64,000 bases of DNA from Latrodectus hesperus. Taxonomy: Eukaryota; Arthropoda; Arachnida; Araneae; Theridiidae. Made by a program: the position numbers and the translations under genes. Below the pieces are notes generated by a model. It was not told where the DNA came from, ran no database searches, and saw only the letters and a program-made list of their open reading frames with translations. Shown here in pieces: positions 11,052 through 22,699 of this stretch. The stretch covers positions 71,281,890 through 71,345,889 of the forward strand of contig CM075850.1 in assembly GCA_037975125.1 (NCBI GenBank). Reading direction: 5' to 3'. Position 1 is the first letter of the stretch, and every line of letters starts with the position of its first letter.

Positions 11052-13987
11052 TGATTTATTATATTTTACGCTTTACGATGATGGAAGTGGTGTCATTAGA
11101 CTGACTGAGATCAAAATATAGAAACTCTATACAGAATTTTGAAGGCTATTCTCATAGTTTATTTTTTAAATGAAAATGCTTTTATTCAAATTATTTTAAT
11201 TGAATTTTCTTCAACTTGTATCAGAAGTTTCTGATACACAAGTCAAGAATTCATTGATTTTCTTGTTTTATGTTATACTATTTTAATTTCGGAGGCCATT
11301 TTCATTTGGCGATAAGACTGTTATATCGCCAATCGTAAACAACCTGTTGACAACTCTCACCACGATTATGCATGATTAACCGAATAGATTTCTAATTTCA
11401 GATTATTGGAGAACAAGCAATAGGAATTTTGTTATATCAATCATGTTCTTTTTTAAACGTCTGTTGCACTATTAACATAGAGCTATTTGATTTATCACCC
11501 TTACGAATGGAAGTAATCAAATTATAGAGAAGCTTACTCAACTGCCATTATTTGTAAGAACCAGTGCAAGTATAGATGTAGATACAAATATGGTAATATT
11601 TCAGAAATTTTTTAAAGGTAAATTCTCATAAAAGAAAGAGAAATTCATGCTTTTTCCCCATTATAAACTGACATTTTTGATATTTATCTTCGTTTTCACA
11701 AATTTGTTATTTAGCTCCAAAATTCAAAGGCAAAGTTTTTTTTATCACAATAAAATGCATAAAATAAAAATATTCTATTTATTCAAATACTGCAACATGG
11801 AGGTAACTTGTAGATTATATTTAAATATTCTATTTAAAGAGTAATTACAAAATTGGCTAAATCAGATTGAATTATTTTAAATGTGTTAGTTGCAAGACCA
11901 TCGGCATTTACATCTTTTGCTTGTGATTTTTTTTTATTTAATAATTTTAAATTTGAAAAATAATAAATGTAAATTACTAATTACAAAATATATAATTTTA
12001 TCTATGTTAAGTTTTCAAATAGGGAGTTCTGGTTATTGAAAATTCTGAAAATTATTTTGAAAGGTTAACTACAATCTGCTATTTTCCTACATCAGTAATG
12101 AAATACGCTAATGTGAAAGAAAAATTAGATTTTGTGAAGAAAACAATACTACACAAAAGAAAGCACTAATTAACAAAGGAATGTTTATGCATATTGTTTC
12201 CTCCAGGTAATTAAACTGTTCATATTTAATTTAATGAAAAATTGCTGAAAACTAAATAAAATAAAATTTAATTTGTGTTAGTTTCTAACTTTGAAAGAAT
12301 CGTAAAACTTCAAATAATAAAACACTCAGAATAAGTTAACACTGAGTCATTATATCAAATTACTGAACATTATACCAAGTCTTAAAAGAAAATAAGAAAT
12401 GTAAGCATAAGTCTTATACAATTTGCATTATAATAACTCTCTGTTATGATGCTTGTTTATGTAATTTTAAATTAAAATATTATTATCAAGTTGTGATATA
12501 AATGATTTTATGATTGAGGATGCAAGATTTAAATTTAAAAATTAGGATTCAAGTTTCCAGATTTACATTTCATCCCAATACAGAACTGCTTGAAAAGTAA
12601 AATAAACTATTACATGTATCTCTTTTATCATACAAATAAAAGATGCTTTTTATTTATTTAGCACAACTTTTATAATTATGATGCTTAATAAGAGCAAGTG
12701 AGATCGAACCAAAATAACGTACAAAACAAAATGAAAAAAATGACAAATATTACATAACACAAGGACTTCCTTTATTGGCATCCTGAGTTATAAAAATAGT
12801 ATAGATATTTAAAAAAATTTTCTATGTTGATGTTGATCGTAAAACTGGTAACAGATATTTGCTTTAACTATGTACAAATTACTTTACAAGCACTGGAAAT
12901 TTAGTTAAATTCCACAAATACCCAATTGTAATAATCAGCAAATGAGTGGATAATGTTATAATAAAATAATATAACTAAATAACTATTTTCAGATAAGACA
13001 GCACTTAAATAAATTTGGTGTTTAAAATATTTTCAGAAATTTTTTTATAATATAAATAAAATGTAATTGATGCCATAAATAATATACACACAAAATGAAA
13101 AATCTTTTTTTAATACAAATATAATGCTCTTCAAGATGATTACAGTCAAGTGATAAAAATGAAATTAAATATATCAACCACAATAATGGCATAATACTCA
13201 TAGCAATTATTTTACATGACAATTGGAAAGTGAAAATTCTTAATTTAATAAATAAAACGAAACACGTGAACACAAATAAGATAGTTAATGAGATAACACA
13301 CAATTCCTTAATTTATTAAAAATTTAAATGAGTATAATCTGTCAATGAATACATGAAATACATAACAAACAAGACATATAAGGAACATTTTAATAAGCAT
13401 TAGTGACACAAAAATATTTTTTAGAAGCAGATATGGTTTTACTCAAGGAAAGTTAATTTTTTAAATTCTTAAATTTTTCCTACATGTAAAAAAATGGAAA
13501 AATTGAAGGCTACTTAAAGAGATAATATAATGATTATAAAACTCACTTAATATAAAAAATGTATATTCTGTGCTAAAATTATGTTTAATCAATAAAAAGT
13601 GTGAAATTTATACTAAAAATTTGTAATAAAGTAAAAGTGAAGTTGTGCAGAGAACATTTCTAAATATAATAAAATATTAAATTTATAATTTAATTTAAAA
13701 GAAACTTGCAAAATATTTATATACTTAAGAAGTAAAAATAAAAATAATCAGTATGATTGTAAAATGCATTCACTGAAGCTAATACATATAAAAAACTGAT
13801 TATTGAATTTGAAAATCATGAATAAAGAACAAACCCATTAGTCTGATAAATGCATAAAATAAAATTAATCAAATTAACATAAATAGAAATTACATGATAA
13901 TAAATAAACCAAATATTAAAGCATATGTATCTACTAAAATAATAATAGAAATATCTCATTTTCAATGATTGAATATCATGTATTCTC

Positions 13988-14002
13988 AAAAAAAAAAAAA
14001 AA
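13988..14002 (+). repeat. A15 homopolymer
   Basis: Fifteen A in the AT-rich region downstream of the zinc-finger gene. Confidence 0.8.
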
Positions 14003-14404
14003 TCATTTCTTGAGACATTACATGTTTCTTCATTGAATTGAATAATGGAATGTTAATTAGAAATTAATTTATTAAATATATAAACTTTATGAAAAATATT
14101 AAAGCACATCATTAATTTTGATCTAACAATCTTTATCAAATGAAAATATTTCACAGTCTGCATACACTAAAAATAATTCTAAAAATTTCCAATTATATAT
14201 CCTTTTAAATTTAAATTCATAACTAATTATTTATCAATGAAGGTTAAATTCTTTCAACAGCAATGTGTGTTTTTAGCCTTACTTAAAAATTCATAATGAT
14301 GATATAAAATAAGCACACAATATTTTTTTGCAATTTTAACAAATTACAGAAGACATGTACTAAGATAAAATTGATTAAAAACATAACATAATGTGCCCAA
14401 AAGC

Positions 14405-14437
<33 letters not shown>

Positions 14438-14438
14438 G
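14405..14438. repeat. Compound (CA)n(TA)n microsatellite
   Basis: Short CA repeats pass into about ten TA units, about 540 bp beyond the zinc-finger stop codon. Confidence 0.85.
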
Positions 14439-14692
14439 CATGCAGATACATGTAGTTACACAATGTATGCAAACAATTATAAATTGGCTGCAAACGCAGT
14501 CAATTATTCTTTGGTTATACATTAATTAAATTAAAATGCATTCCCCAGTTCAAAAATGGAATCTGACCTAAATTGAGGTTTGTAAAAGTACCTTGTCACA
14601 AAAAATAATTTAAAATTTGATGTCACATTTTCAGGTTGCAAATTTTACTTAAAACTGCAGCATTTAACGAACAAACACAGTTAATTACTTAT

Positions 14693-14698
14693 TTTATT
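14693..14698 (-). terminator. Candidate poly(A) signal AATAAA of the zinc-finger gene
   Basis: This is an AATAAA on the minus strand about 280 bases past the stop codon. It is followed 14 bases later by a G/U-rich stretch, TGTGTTTGTTCGTT (14666-14679), as expected for a cleavage site. AATAAA-like hexamers are common in such AT-rich DNA, and further sites exist down to 14.0 kb and below, so a longer 3'UTR is possible. Confidence 0.4.
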
Positions 14699-14974
14699 TT
14701 ACATTATAATAAATTTAACTGCATAATACCGTCAGATGAAATGAATTTGTAATTCACATGTAACAATTAAACCACCTGAATTACAATTAACAATGATATC
14801 TTGACCAGATAATTTTACTGATAACATATGCAAATTATTTCATAATATTGTACTCCCAAGTACAATTGTATGACTGAACTACATACATATTTACATTCGT
14901 TTGGTCTTCAAGTAGAATAATATAATAATGTAAAACATGCATACATAATTATTTTACATAAAAAGTTTTTACAT

Positions 14975-17900
14975 TTAAAGTTTAACAGTAATTTCTTCAG
15001 GTAATGAACCAAGTCCATTTGCCAAGCATGATGTTTCAGCATCTGTCAAAGGTTCATCATTAAAAGTTATATCAGTTAAGCCACTGAGTTTATCATTTGA
15101 AATCTCATCAAAAGGAACAGTCACATCCATGAGAGGCTCTGATAATGCATCACATTTTTCTCCAGTCTCCAAAGCAGATTCTCCATCACCAGAATCACAA
15201 TCGGTCACTGAATCCATTGTGAAATCAGTCTTATCATTTTCACCAACAGATATTGAAGTTGAACCTGACTCGACAGGTCCATTATCATCAATATCATTGG
15301 AAACAACATCATCATTTTGAACAGAGGGCTCAGAATTGCTACTATTGGTACTAGAAGGACAGCCCGTAGACTGTGGTAAAACAGTAGAACTGAAGGAGTC
15401 TTCAGAAGATTTTGTAGATATACTATACATTGCTTTTTCATGATTATTACAGTTTTCAACTTTACTTATTTTTACAACAAGACTTGGTTTTGCTTTGGAA
15501 GTAGCAGTCGATTTCTCAACATCTCCATAGTTCGATATGTTAATTTTGGTGTACATTTTTTCCCCAGAATGGGACTTGGTGATTTTCAATTTGGGAATTT
15601 TAAGTTTAGGAACCCATTTTTTGATATCTTTGCTTTTACTGGTGAAAATATCTGATAAAACTACAACAGGCACTTTAGATTTGCTATCTGAATAGCTAGA
15701 GTCAGTAGTTGAGGAATCACAAGAGAGTTTTCTGGTTTTGAGCCTTCCAGAAATCTCTTCCTCGGCACCTCGTTTGGCACCTGATTCACTTTCATCCTCT
15801 GGAAGATCTTCGACCATTTCTTCATCATCAAATAATATAACTTCTTTTCCATCATCTTCTTTGCACCATATCTTGAAAGATTCATATTTCATGAAACATT
15901 GTGCAGGGAAAAGCTGATGAGGTTGAATATGCATTTTAATATGGTTTTGTAGGAAACTGCTTTGCATTGAGCTATAATCACAATAAGGACATTTGAAACC
16001 ATCTCTTAGCCAATGACGGCGCATGTGGCTTTGGACAGCATCCCTGCGACTTTGTGAATAAGGGCATCTATCACAAATATAGGTTAATTTTCGCTCTTCT
16101 AAATCTTGAATATTAGTATTTTCTGATAAGGGTTGTGTTGCTTGCAAAGCAGGAGTAATTGCATTGTTATCAACAATACTACTGGGAGAAATATTTTCTG
16201 AATCAGGTTTCGCAACATGAATTTGCTTATGTTTCATCAGATTAGCTGCAAATCTGACAGAATAATCACATTGATCACAAGCAAATTTCCAATTTTTTCC
16301 ATGTAAATTAAAATGTCTATCATATCTATCTTGTTTATAAAATACTGCAGGACACTTTGGACAAGGAAATGATTTAACAGGAGTTTTTCTTGGTGGAGGT
16401 AACCTTTTAGTTGGAGTTTTCTTGGGGTGAACTAAAACATGAGTAGTAAGATTTGGGGCTCTATTTACAGCATAATCACATTGAGTACATTTGTATTCTC
16501 CATCACTTCCATGTAAAGAAGTATGATAAACCAGAGTTGACGTTTTGATGAATACAGCAGGACAAAGGACACAGCGATGCAAATTACTAATAGCTTGGCC
16601 AGTTTTTTTCATAGCAGTACTTAATTCTGATGCTTCAAGGAGTAACATCTGATCAATTTTTTTCACAATAGAAATATTATTAGCTTCTGAATAATTTGTA
16701 ATTGCTTCATTTTCAGAATTAATAGGAGGCCCTTGAGATGCATTTCGTTTTGCTACATAATCAGGACTATGGACTGTCATATGCTTGAATAAATGAGGCT
16801 TATGTTTAGCTCTATAATCACAATGCGTACAAGGAAAGGGGAGGGCAGAACCATGAAATTTCGTATGAATCTCCAAATCATTAGAGCTTTTGAATAAAGC
16901 AGGACATTTTGTACAGAAATAGCTGAAGATCTTCTTTCGACCTGTCAAGGAATCTTCTTTACTTGAATCACCAGATCTTTTCCGAGTAGTCTCATATTCC
17001 ATTCCATGCTCTTCAATAATTGTCATTTTTTCTGGAACTTTCTGGTGAATTTTAATATGATTTGTAAGACCACCTTGATTTAAACACTGATAATCACAAT
17101 AAGAACACGCAAATTTTCCATTGTTTACAATCACGCCATGCATTTTTTGATGAACTCTAACATTTGCTTTTTTCTTGTTCATCATTGGACAATAACCACA
17201 TTTAAACATTTTAACAATAAGATCACCTCTTTTGACATAGACCACAGACATTTTGTCATAAGTTTCCTCATCATCAAATTTAGTCCTCTCGGGGGTAGCT
17301 CTATACTGCCTCTGACGAGGACTAGGTTGATCAGATTCATTTCCAGACTCATGAACTTTCATATGCTGTGTCAGAAGATGTTGCATTGTTGCCCAATACG
17401 TACATACTGAACACTTAAATGGAGCTGTTGGATTTGGTCTGTGGAATTGTTTGTGGTATAAATATTGAGTTTTGTTATCAGTTTTATATGGACAACTTTC
17501 ACACACATGTCGCTTAATTTTCTGAGGAGTAGTAGGTTCTGAAGAAATGAATTGATTAAGAGTATCGAAAGATATAGCTATTGAATCCTCTGCAGCATCA
17601 TTTACTTGAGAATAATAATTATAGCTATCATTTTGATCACTGTAAGACTGATTTCCATTATAGATGTTGGTATTTGGAAGACTAGTTCCATCATCCATGG
17701 AAATGCAATCAGCTGATGGAACATTATGAAGTTTCAAGTGCCTTACAAGTGTTTTCTTAAATTTCACAAAATAGGGGCAATAATCACATCTAAACACAGC
17801 ACCTTCTCTTGGTCTATGCTGTTTCATATGGAATTTCATATAAAATTCCTTATCACATTTGTAAGGACATATTTTACATTCAAAGAACTGAGAAGTTTGA

Positions 17901-20900
17901 TTTTTTTCAGATTCAAAATTACCAGTTTCTCGGCTAATGGTATTATTAGATGTGAGGCGTAATGTAAAGCCTTCTTGAACATAACTAATGCGATCTTCAA
18001 CTTCATTCATATAACCATTATGAGCATCCTTAACATGTCGGACAATAACATGCCTCCAATTAGATGTTATACCACAAGCTCTACAACGGAAAGGTTTTAT
18101 GCCTGCATGTAGAGATAAATGGCTCACAACAACTCTTTTAGTAGCATGTTTGAAATCACAATGTTTACAGATGAATAATTTTGCATCCATTCCTTTAGAA
18201 GTAGAATTTTCAAGCATATTGATTTGATTATCATACAGATAATCTGAAGATGCTCCAAGGACTTCTGATTGATCTGGAATGTTTATATCTGGAGTGACAA
18301 CAATATTTTCAGGAGTATCTTCAAAATTAGAACCAATATTTCGGAAATCGTAACTACAATTTTTAGTTGGCGATGCTTCCACATAAGTTTGTCTAGTAAA
18401 ATTACGCCTTATTTCTGATTCTTGCACATCACTGATTTCTGGAAAACTAGGTCCTTCAGTTCCAGAAGGAGGCTGATAATTGATGTCCACAAGATACTTA
18501 TCATATTTTTCATAGTTCCTCCTACCAGTTTCATCAGTTAAGAGAACACATGCTTTATTATGAAATTTATCTCGACATCCTTTTAAGCGAATATGTTTGG
18601 TAATGTCCCATTCCCAATTAGAACTATGATTACAAACAGAGCACATAAATGGTCTTCTATTGTAATGCTGAACAATATGCACATGAAAACGAGAGGCTGT
18701 TGTTGTTGCAAATGTACAAAATGGGCATTGATATTTACGTTTAATAGAACTAGTATCTTCACCAGGAACAGGCTGCTCACTTAGTTGTTGCAAAGGTGAT
18801 TTATATGGAATAATACTGGAACCTATATTTGCTTCTTCAGATTCTACATCTATAAATGGTTCATTACTTGCATCATTCACTGAAAAATTTTCGAAATCAT
18901 AAGGATCATACATGTCGGAGCTTGTCCCAGGACTTGAAAAAGAATTAGTGGTCAAATCCAATGGAGACTCCTCTGGTTTACGTAAAGATGTTGATGAAGA
19001 TAAATGATTTATATCGGGCTCTTGATTGATTGGTTGCCAGTCATTACTTGTATCATTAACATCAGTTGAGCATGGTGTTTTTGAATTTTTGTACTTCAAC
19101 CTGGAAACCCCATATTTTTTACTTGAAGAGGGAACCTTGATTCCATGATATTTCATCAAATGACGATTCAGATCTCCTTTCCACTTACAATGATACTTAC
19201 ACTTATGACAGTGAAATGGCTTTTCTTGTGAGTGTACCCTCATGTGTCTTTGTAACTCCGACAACCATCTTGTTTTGTATCCGCATACATTACAAGTTGG
19301 CACAGTTTTAGTTTTTGTAATAGACATATCAGAAACATCACCATCTTGGTTTTTTTCACTATAACTTGATATCCTCAAATGACGAGACATATTTGTAGAT
19401 GCTGCAAAAGCTTTGGACTTAAATGTATACTGATTTGTTGTAGAAGGCACAGATTGGTTTAATGGCTTGTTTAGCAGTGTCGATAACATTGAATTTTGTG
19501 TTGGTTGCTGTGGGGGCTTTGAATTTTGTTTCAAAACTTGTTGAAACATAGGTAAAACAGTTTCAGGATTATATTCTTTAGCAGGTCTTCTTCTATTAGG
19601 CTTCATAAGATCAAATGCGGCAGCTATATTTCCAGCTTGAGAATTTTCTTGATGTACTCTACGTAAATGCTTTGTCAACCAAGCAATATGTTCAAAGCGC
19701 ATACCACACAAGGGACATGGATGTTTCTTTTGACTTCGATGTGTTTCTTCATGTTTCTTTAATTCAAATGGCCAAGCTGCTTTAAAATCACAACTTCTGC
19801 ATTTAAGAGTTTTCTGATATACTTTACCTTCTTTCCATACAGTATCAGAAGTCTCTCTTGTTTCTGGAAAATCATAGGATTCATTATTTTCATCTATAGG
19901 CATACTGGTTTCATTTTCTCCTTCAATTATCTCAACATCCACCCATTCAGATGAGTCATTAAGGCGATTTTCATCTTCCATAAATTCTTCTTCTTCCTCC
20001 ATATTATCAGCATTGTGATGGTGAGTTACATGAGCTTTGAAAGACTGACGTGTTGAGGTAGTAAAGTTGCATTCATTACAATGATAAGTACCTTCAGCAC
20101 CCTCTTCATGATTTTTCATGTGTCTATCCATATTCCACTTATAAGCGGTTTTAAAGAAACAAAATTCACACTGCATTTTTGGTAAGCTATGATATTTTAT
20201 ATGTTTAGTATAACGTCCTTTCTCATTTGTTACATACCCACACTGAAGACAACGATAAAATTTCTTCTTTAAATGAACAGTTTTTTCATGATGCAGCAAG
20301 AAAGATTTGTTACGAGTTTTGTAATCACAGGCAGAACATTTGAAAAACACTTGAGCTTTTCTAGTAGGAAGTTTTTTTGAATTATTGGTTTGATTTGTTA
20401 TTGAAGCATTTGTTTGCAAAGGTAAGCCAGGATTAAACATATCTGGCTGCTTCGACTTTTTTGAAGCTTCCAAGTGCTTCTTATAGTCTGGATCTTTCTC
20501 AAGAAGAGGGCGATGAACAAGGTTGCAATGTCTATGTAGTTTCTGAACGTGTTTTGATGCATATATGCAGTATTTGCATTCAAAAATATTTATCTTTTCT
20601 CCATGAATATTGCGCTGATGATATAAAAATTCTCGAGGATTACCAGTAAGCAATCCACACTGATCACAGCTGTAACTTCGTTTCACTTTCAGTGGCCCTA
20701 AATTGCTAACAGAAGAGCCTGCATCATTCATAGCCAGATTACCTGAAGATTTCTCTTCACTGTGGCCGTTCACAGTTGAAGTTTCTTCACTAGTATCTAA
20801 CAATCCATCCACTGGCAATGAAAATCTTATTTCATCATCTTTTTCTTCTGTATCATCATCATTAATTTCAGTTTTTATATCACAAATATCAATTGGGAGA

Positions 20901-21286
20901 TCAGGCTCAAGATTACAAACAATTTCTTCCACTAATTCGAGAGAGTTTTGATCAGCGCTATCAGTAAGTCTCAATTTCTCTTTGGCATATTTATCCTCAT
21001 ACTTCTCTAACTGAAGATGCTCTGGATGTCTGGATTCTTTATGCTGAGCAAGTTCAATAGTGCTGTTGGCAAAAAAACCACAAATTTCACAATTTGTTAT
21101 TTTAGTAAGTCCATGTAAATCTCGCTTATGCCTATACCAATTAGCTGCATAGCGAGTAATAAAAGGACAGAGGGGGCATTTGAATGCTTTTTCAGAATGA
21201 GTTAATACAGCATGCCTAGCTAACATGCGACGATTGCTTGCAACATAACGACAGGATGTACATGGATATCTTCCTAAACCAGGCAT
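14975..21286 (-). CDS. Large 31-finger C2H2 zinc-finger protein (2103 aa), single coding exon
   Basis: This is the only confident gene. It is probably a nuclear sequence-specific DNA-binding regulator. I count 31 C2H2-type fingers at about residues 7-87 (three), 206-258 (two), 314-425 (four), then mainly pairs at 495-546, 662-714, 847-904, 1036-1089, 1134-1186, 1257-1313, 1361-1414, 1456-1507, 1568-1616, 1638-1691 and 1734-1790. Most have an aromatic-x-C-x2-C-x-Y/F start, the style seen in REST- and Hunchback-like fingers. Finger 15 ends in Cys904 instead of His. P775-LDLT resembles a CtBP-binding PxDLS motif. An acidic run lies near residue 430. The last 310 residues lack fingers and include an acidic patch, a basic KTRK segment and a lysine/proline stretch near 1890-1905. 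The ATG has A at -3. In the predicted spliced mRNA an in-frame TGA in exon 1 precedes it with no ATG between, which supports this start. The pair-based layout recalls vertebrate REST, ZNF462 and ZNF142, but orthology is not established, so no symbol is given. Confidence 0.93.
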   Translation of the reverse strand: MPGLGRYPCTSCRYVASNRRMLARHAVLTHSEKAFKCPLCPFITRYAANWYRHKRDLHGLTKITNCEICGFFANSTIELAQHKESRHPEHLQLEKYEDKYAKEKLRLTDSADQNSLELVEEIVCNLEPDLPIDICDIKTEINDDDTEEKDDEIRFSLPVDGLLDTSEETSTVNGHSEEKSSGNLAMNDAGSSVSNLGPLKVKRSYSCDQCGLLTGNPREFLYHQRNIHGEKINIFECKYCIYASKHVQKLHRHCNLVHRPLLEKDPDYKKHLEASKKSKQPDMFNPGLPLQTNASITNQTNNSKKLPTRKAQVFFKCSACDYKTRNKSFLLHHEKTVHLKKKFYRCLQCGYVTNEKGRYTKHIKYHSLPKMQCEFCFFKTAYKWNMDRHMKNHEEGAEGTYHCNECNFTTSTRQSFKAHVTHHHNADNMEEEEEFMEDENRLNDSSEWVDVEIIEGENETSMPIDENNESYDFPETRETSDTVWKEGKVYQKTLKCRSCDFKAAWPFELKKHEETHRSQKKHPCPLCGMRFEHIAWLTKHLRRVHQENSQAGNIAAAFDLMKPNRRRPAKEYNPETVLPMFQQVLKQNSKPPQQPTQNSMLSTLLNKPLNQSVPSTTNQYTFKSKAFAASTNMSRHLRISSYSEKNQDGDVSDMSITKTKTVPTCNVCGYKTRWLSELQRHMRVHSQEKPFHCHKCKYHCKWKGDLNRHLMKYHGIKVPSSSKKYGVSRLKYKNSKTPCSTDVNDTSNDWQPINQEPDINHLSSSTSLRKPEESPLDLTTNSFSSPGTSSDMYDPYDFENFSVNDASNEPFIDVESEEANIGSSIIPYKSPLQQLSEQPVPGEDTSSIKRKYQCPFCTFATTTASRFHVHIVQHYNRRPFMCSVCNHSSNWEWDITKHIRLKGCRDKFHNKACVLLTDETGRRNYEKYDKYLVDINYQPPSGTEGPSFPEISDVQESEIRRNFTRQTYVEASPTKNCSYDFRNIGSNFEDTPENIVVTPDINIPDQSEVLGASSDYLYDNQINMLENSTSKGMDAKLFICKHCDFKHATKRVVVSHLSLHAGIKPFRCRACGITSNWRHVIVRHVKDAHNGYMNEVEDRISYVQEGFTLRLTSNNTISRETGNFESEKNQTSQFFECKICPYKCDKEFYMKFHMKQHRPREGAVFRCDYCPYFVKFKKTLVRHLKLHNVPSADCISMDDGTSLPNTNIYNGNQSYSDQNDSYNYYSQVNDAAEDSIAISFDTLNQFISSEPTTPQKIKRHVCESCPYKTDNKTQYLYHKQFHRPNPTAPFKCSVCTYWATMQHLLTQHMKVHESGNESDQPSPRQRQYRATPERTKFDDEETYDKMSVVYVKRGDLIVKMFKCGYCPMMNKKKANVRVHQKMHGVIVNNGKFACSYCDYQCLNQGGLTNHIKIHQKVPEKMTIIEEHGMEYETTRKRSGDSSKEDSLTGRKKIFSYFCTKCPALFKSSNDLEIHTKFHGSALPFPCTHCDYRAKHKPHLFKHMTVHSPDYVAKRNASQGPPINSENEAITNYSEANNISIVKKIDQMLLLEASELSTAMKKTGQAISNLHRCVLCPAVFIKTSTLVYHTSLHGSDGEYKCTQCDYAVNRAPNLTTHVLVHPKKTPTKRLPPPRKTPVKSFPCPKCPAVFYKQDRYDRHFNLHGKNWKFACDQCDYSVRFAANLMKHKQIHVAKPDSENISPSSIVDNNAITPALQATQPLSENTNIQDLEERKLTYICDRCPYSQSRRDAVQSHMRRHWLRDGFKCPYCDYSSMQSSFLQNHIKMHIQPHQLFPAQCFMKYESFKIWCKEDDGKEVILFDDEEMVEDLPEDESESGAKRGAEEEISGRLKTRKLSCDSSTTDSSYSDSKSKVPVVVLSDIFTSKSKDIKKWVPKLKIPKLKITKSHSGEKMYTKINISNYGDVEKSTATSKAKPSLVVKISKVENCNNHEKAMYSISTKSSEDSFSSTVLPQSTGCPSSTNSSNSEPSVQNDDVVSNDIDDNGPVESGSTSISVGENDKTDFTMDSVTDCDSGDGESALETGEKCDALSEPLMDVTVPFDEISNDKLSGLTDITFNDEPLTDAETSCLANGLGSLPEEITVKL
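18950..18964 (-). other. CtBP-binding-type motif PLDLT in the zinc-finger protein
   Basis: Residues 775-779 read PLDLT in a finger-free, Ser/Pro-rich linker between fingers 13 and 14. The CtBP corepressor docking motif in repressors such as Knirps and Krüppel is PxDLS. Thr in place of Ser is a conservative change. The motif is seen directly; a repressor role is inference. Confidence 0.5.
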
Positions 21287-21367
21287 TGTAAAGAAAACAG
21301 CATGCTCTTCACAAATATTAGATGGGAGATCAACAAATGACAGTTCACAGAAAACATGCAGAAAACT
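21287..21367 (-). other. Predicted 5'UTR part of the coding exon
   Basis: On the minus strand the sequence just above 21367 reads as a pyrimidine-rich tract ending in TTTTTACAG, a good 3' splice acceptor. The 81 bases from there to the ATG contain no stop and no in-frame ATG. The acceptor is predicted from sequence only. Confidence 0.6.
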
Positions 21368-21800
21368 CTGTAAAAACCAAGGAAAATATTTATAAAAACT
21401 AACTAATATTTGATAATGAAAAGATCCACAAATTCTAGGTACATTTCTTATGTTTCAGCATTAAGAATTATTGAAAACATTAATTTCTGTTCATGATAAT
21501 TCTTCATTTTGTCTTAGAAGTATATATAGTTTATCACTCTAAACATTTTCTTTAACAAAATAATTTATAAAAAATTCTCTGTTTAAGGAAGAGGGGAAAA
21601 AACTTGAATATAAATGAAAGTGCAAAATTATCTTATTAAAATAAAAACTTTTTGCGATGATTTTTTCAACATTATATACAGCAACAGTACAAATATGAGA
21701 TGTTTAGTGAAGAATAGTTCCCAGTTTGGAAAACATGGCATTTGATAGATATTAATTTGACATTCTACAGCATATTTTCCCTCTGATGTGACTATATTGC

Positions 21801-21821
21801 AAAAAAAAAAAAAAAAAAAAA
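21801..21821 (+). repeat. A21 homopolymer
   Basis: Twenty-one consecutive A within the predicted 5'UTR intron. It may be a retroposon tail; no body was recognised next to it. Confidence 0.8.
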
Positions 21822-21912
21822 GCACAAAACTAAATGTGAAAAGAGCTTTAAAGTTTATAAAAGGTAGGTTCTATTTTTCCAAAATAAATATCTTATTGAT
21901 GTTTGTTTTATT

Positions 21913-21941
21913 AATGATGATTTTAATTAATAATCATCATT
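21913..21941. repeat. 10-bp palindrome in the predicted 5'UTR intron
   Basis: AATGATGATT and AATCATCATT are separated by nine A/T bases. Confidence 0.5.
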
Positions 21942-22699
21942 TTATTAATAAAGATTTTTCAAGGATCTGATGAAAGTATCTGTCTTATACTGAACCACCA
22001 GTTGAATATATATATTGCATAGCTTGCAAATGAATAAGACTTTATTAACAATACAACTAAAATTGTTCACGACAACAAAATTGAAATACTACTGCTAAAT
22101 ATTTTAAAAAATTTTCTTTTATGTGCAAAATAGATCATATGTAATCTCACATCGACTTTGCCTCAAACTTAATAAAATGCCACGAATAACAGTAAAAAAA
22201 TTTGGAAGTTTATTATTTAATTTTTTTAGTAATATTTAATTTTTTAATAATATTCCTATAAATAATACAAGTGTATAAGAAATTGGCACAGCTTTCATTT
22301 CCTTACTTAGTACAACAGAGGGTCGTTTTTATGAACCTCTAATTTAAGAAGACTAACATTTTTACGTATAAGCGTCTAGTCCCTACTCTGACATGATAGA
22401 CACAATAGTTATTTTAACTCTAATTTACAAACTAAAATTTTGAACAGTCTATTTTTTTGCAAATTTTTACTTCTGACAAATTTATTCTTTTTCATTTTTT
22501 TTATGATCTAATGTTTTTAATTATTTTATTGGATTTCTTTTAAAAAACATAAGAGAATTTGATTCATTCTTCAACAACAAAAGGACATGTGATAACATTG
22601 TGTGAACAATAATCAAAGATACTTGGATATCAGACATTTAATGATTGTGTCGTATGTTAGAACATAAAGAGAAAAAGCATTTTATTTTATTTGATCAAC

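Larger units (their letters stand above)
11060..14692. other. Very AT-rich DNA downstream of the zinc-finger gene
   Basis: No gene seen; ORFs are random-looking. Part of 14.0-14.7 kb could be an extended 3'UTR if a distal poly(A) site is used. Confidence 0.55.

Noticed and set aside
15129..20951. Many plus- and minus-strand ORFs overlapping the zinc-finger gene
   Set aside because: They are shadow frames of the 2103-codon gene with no independent features.
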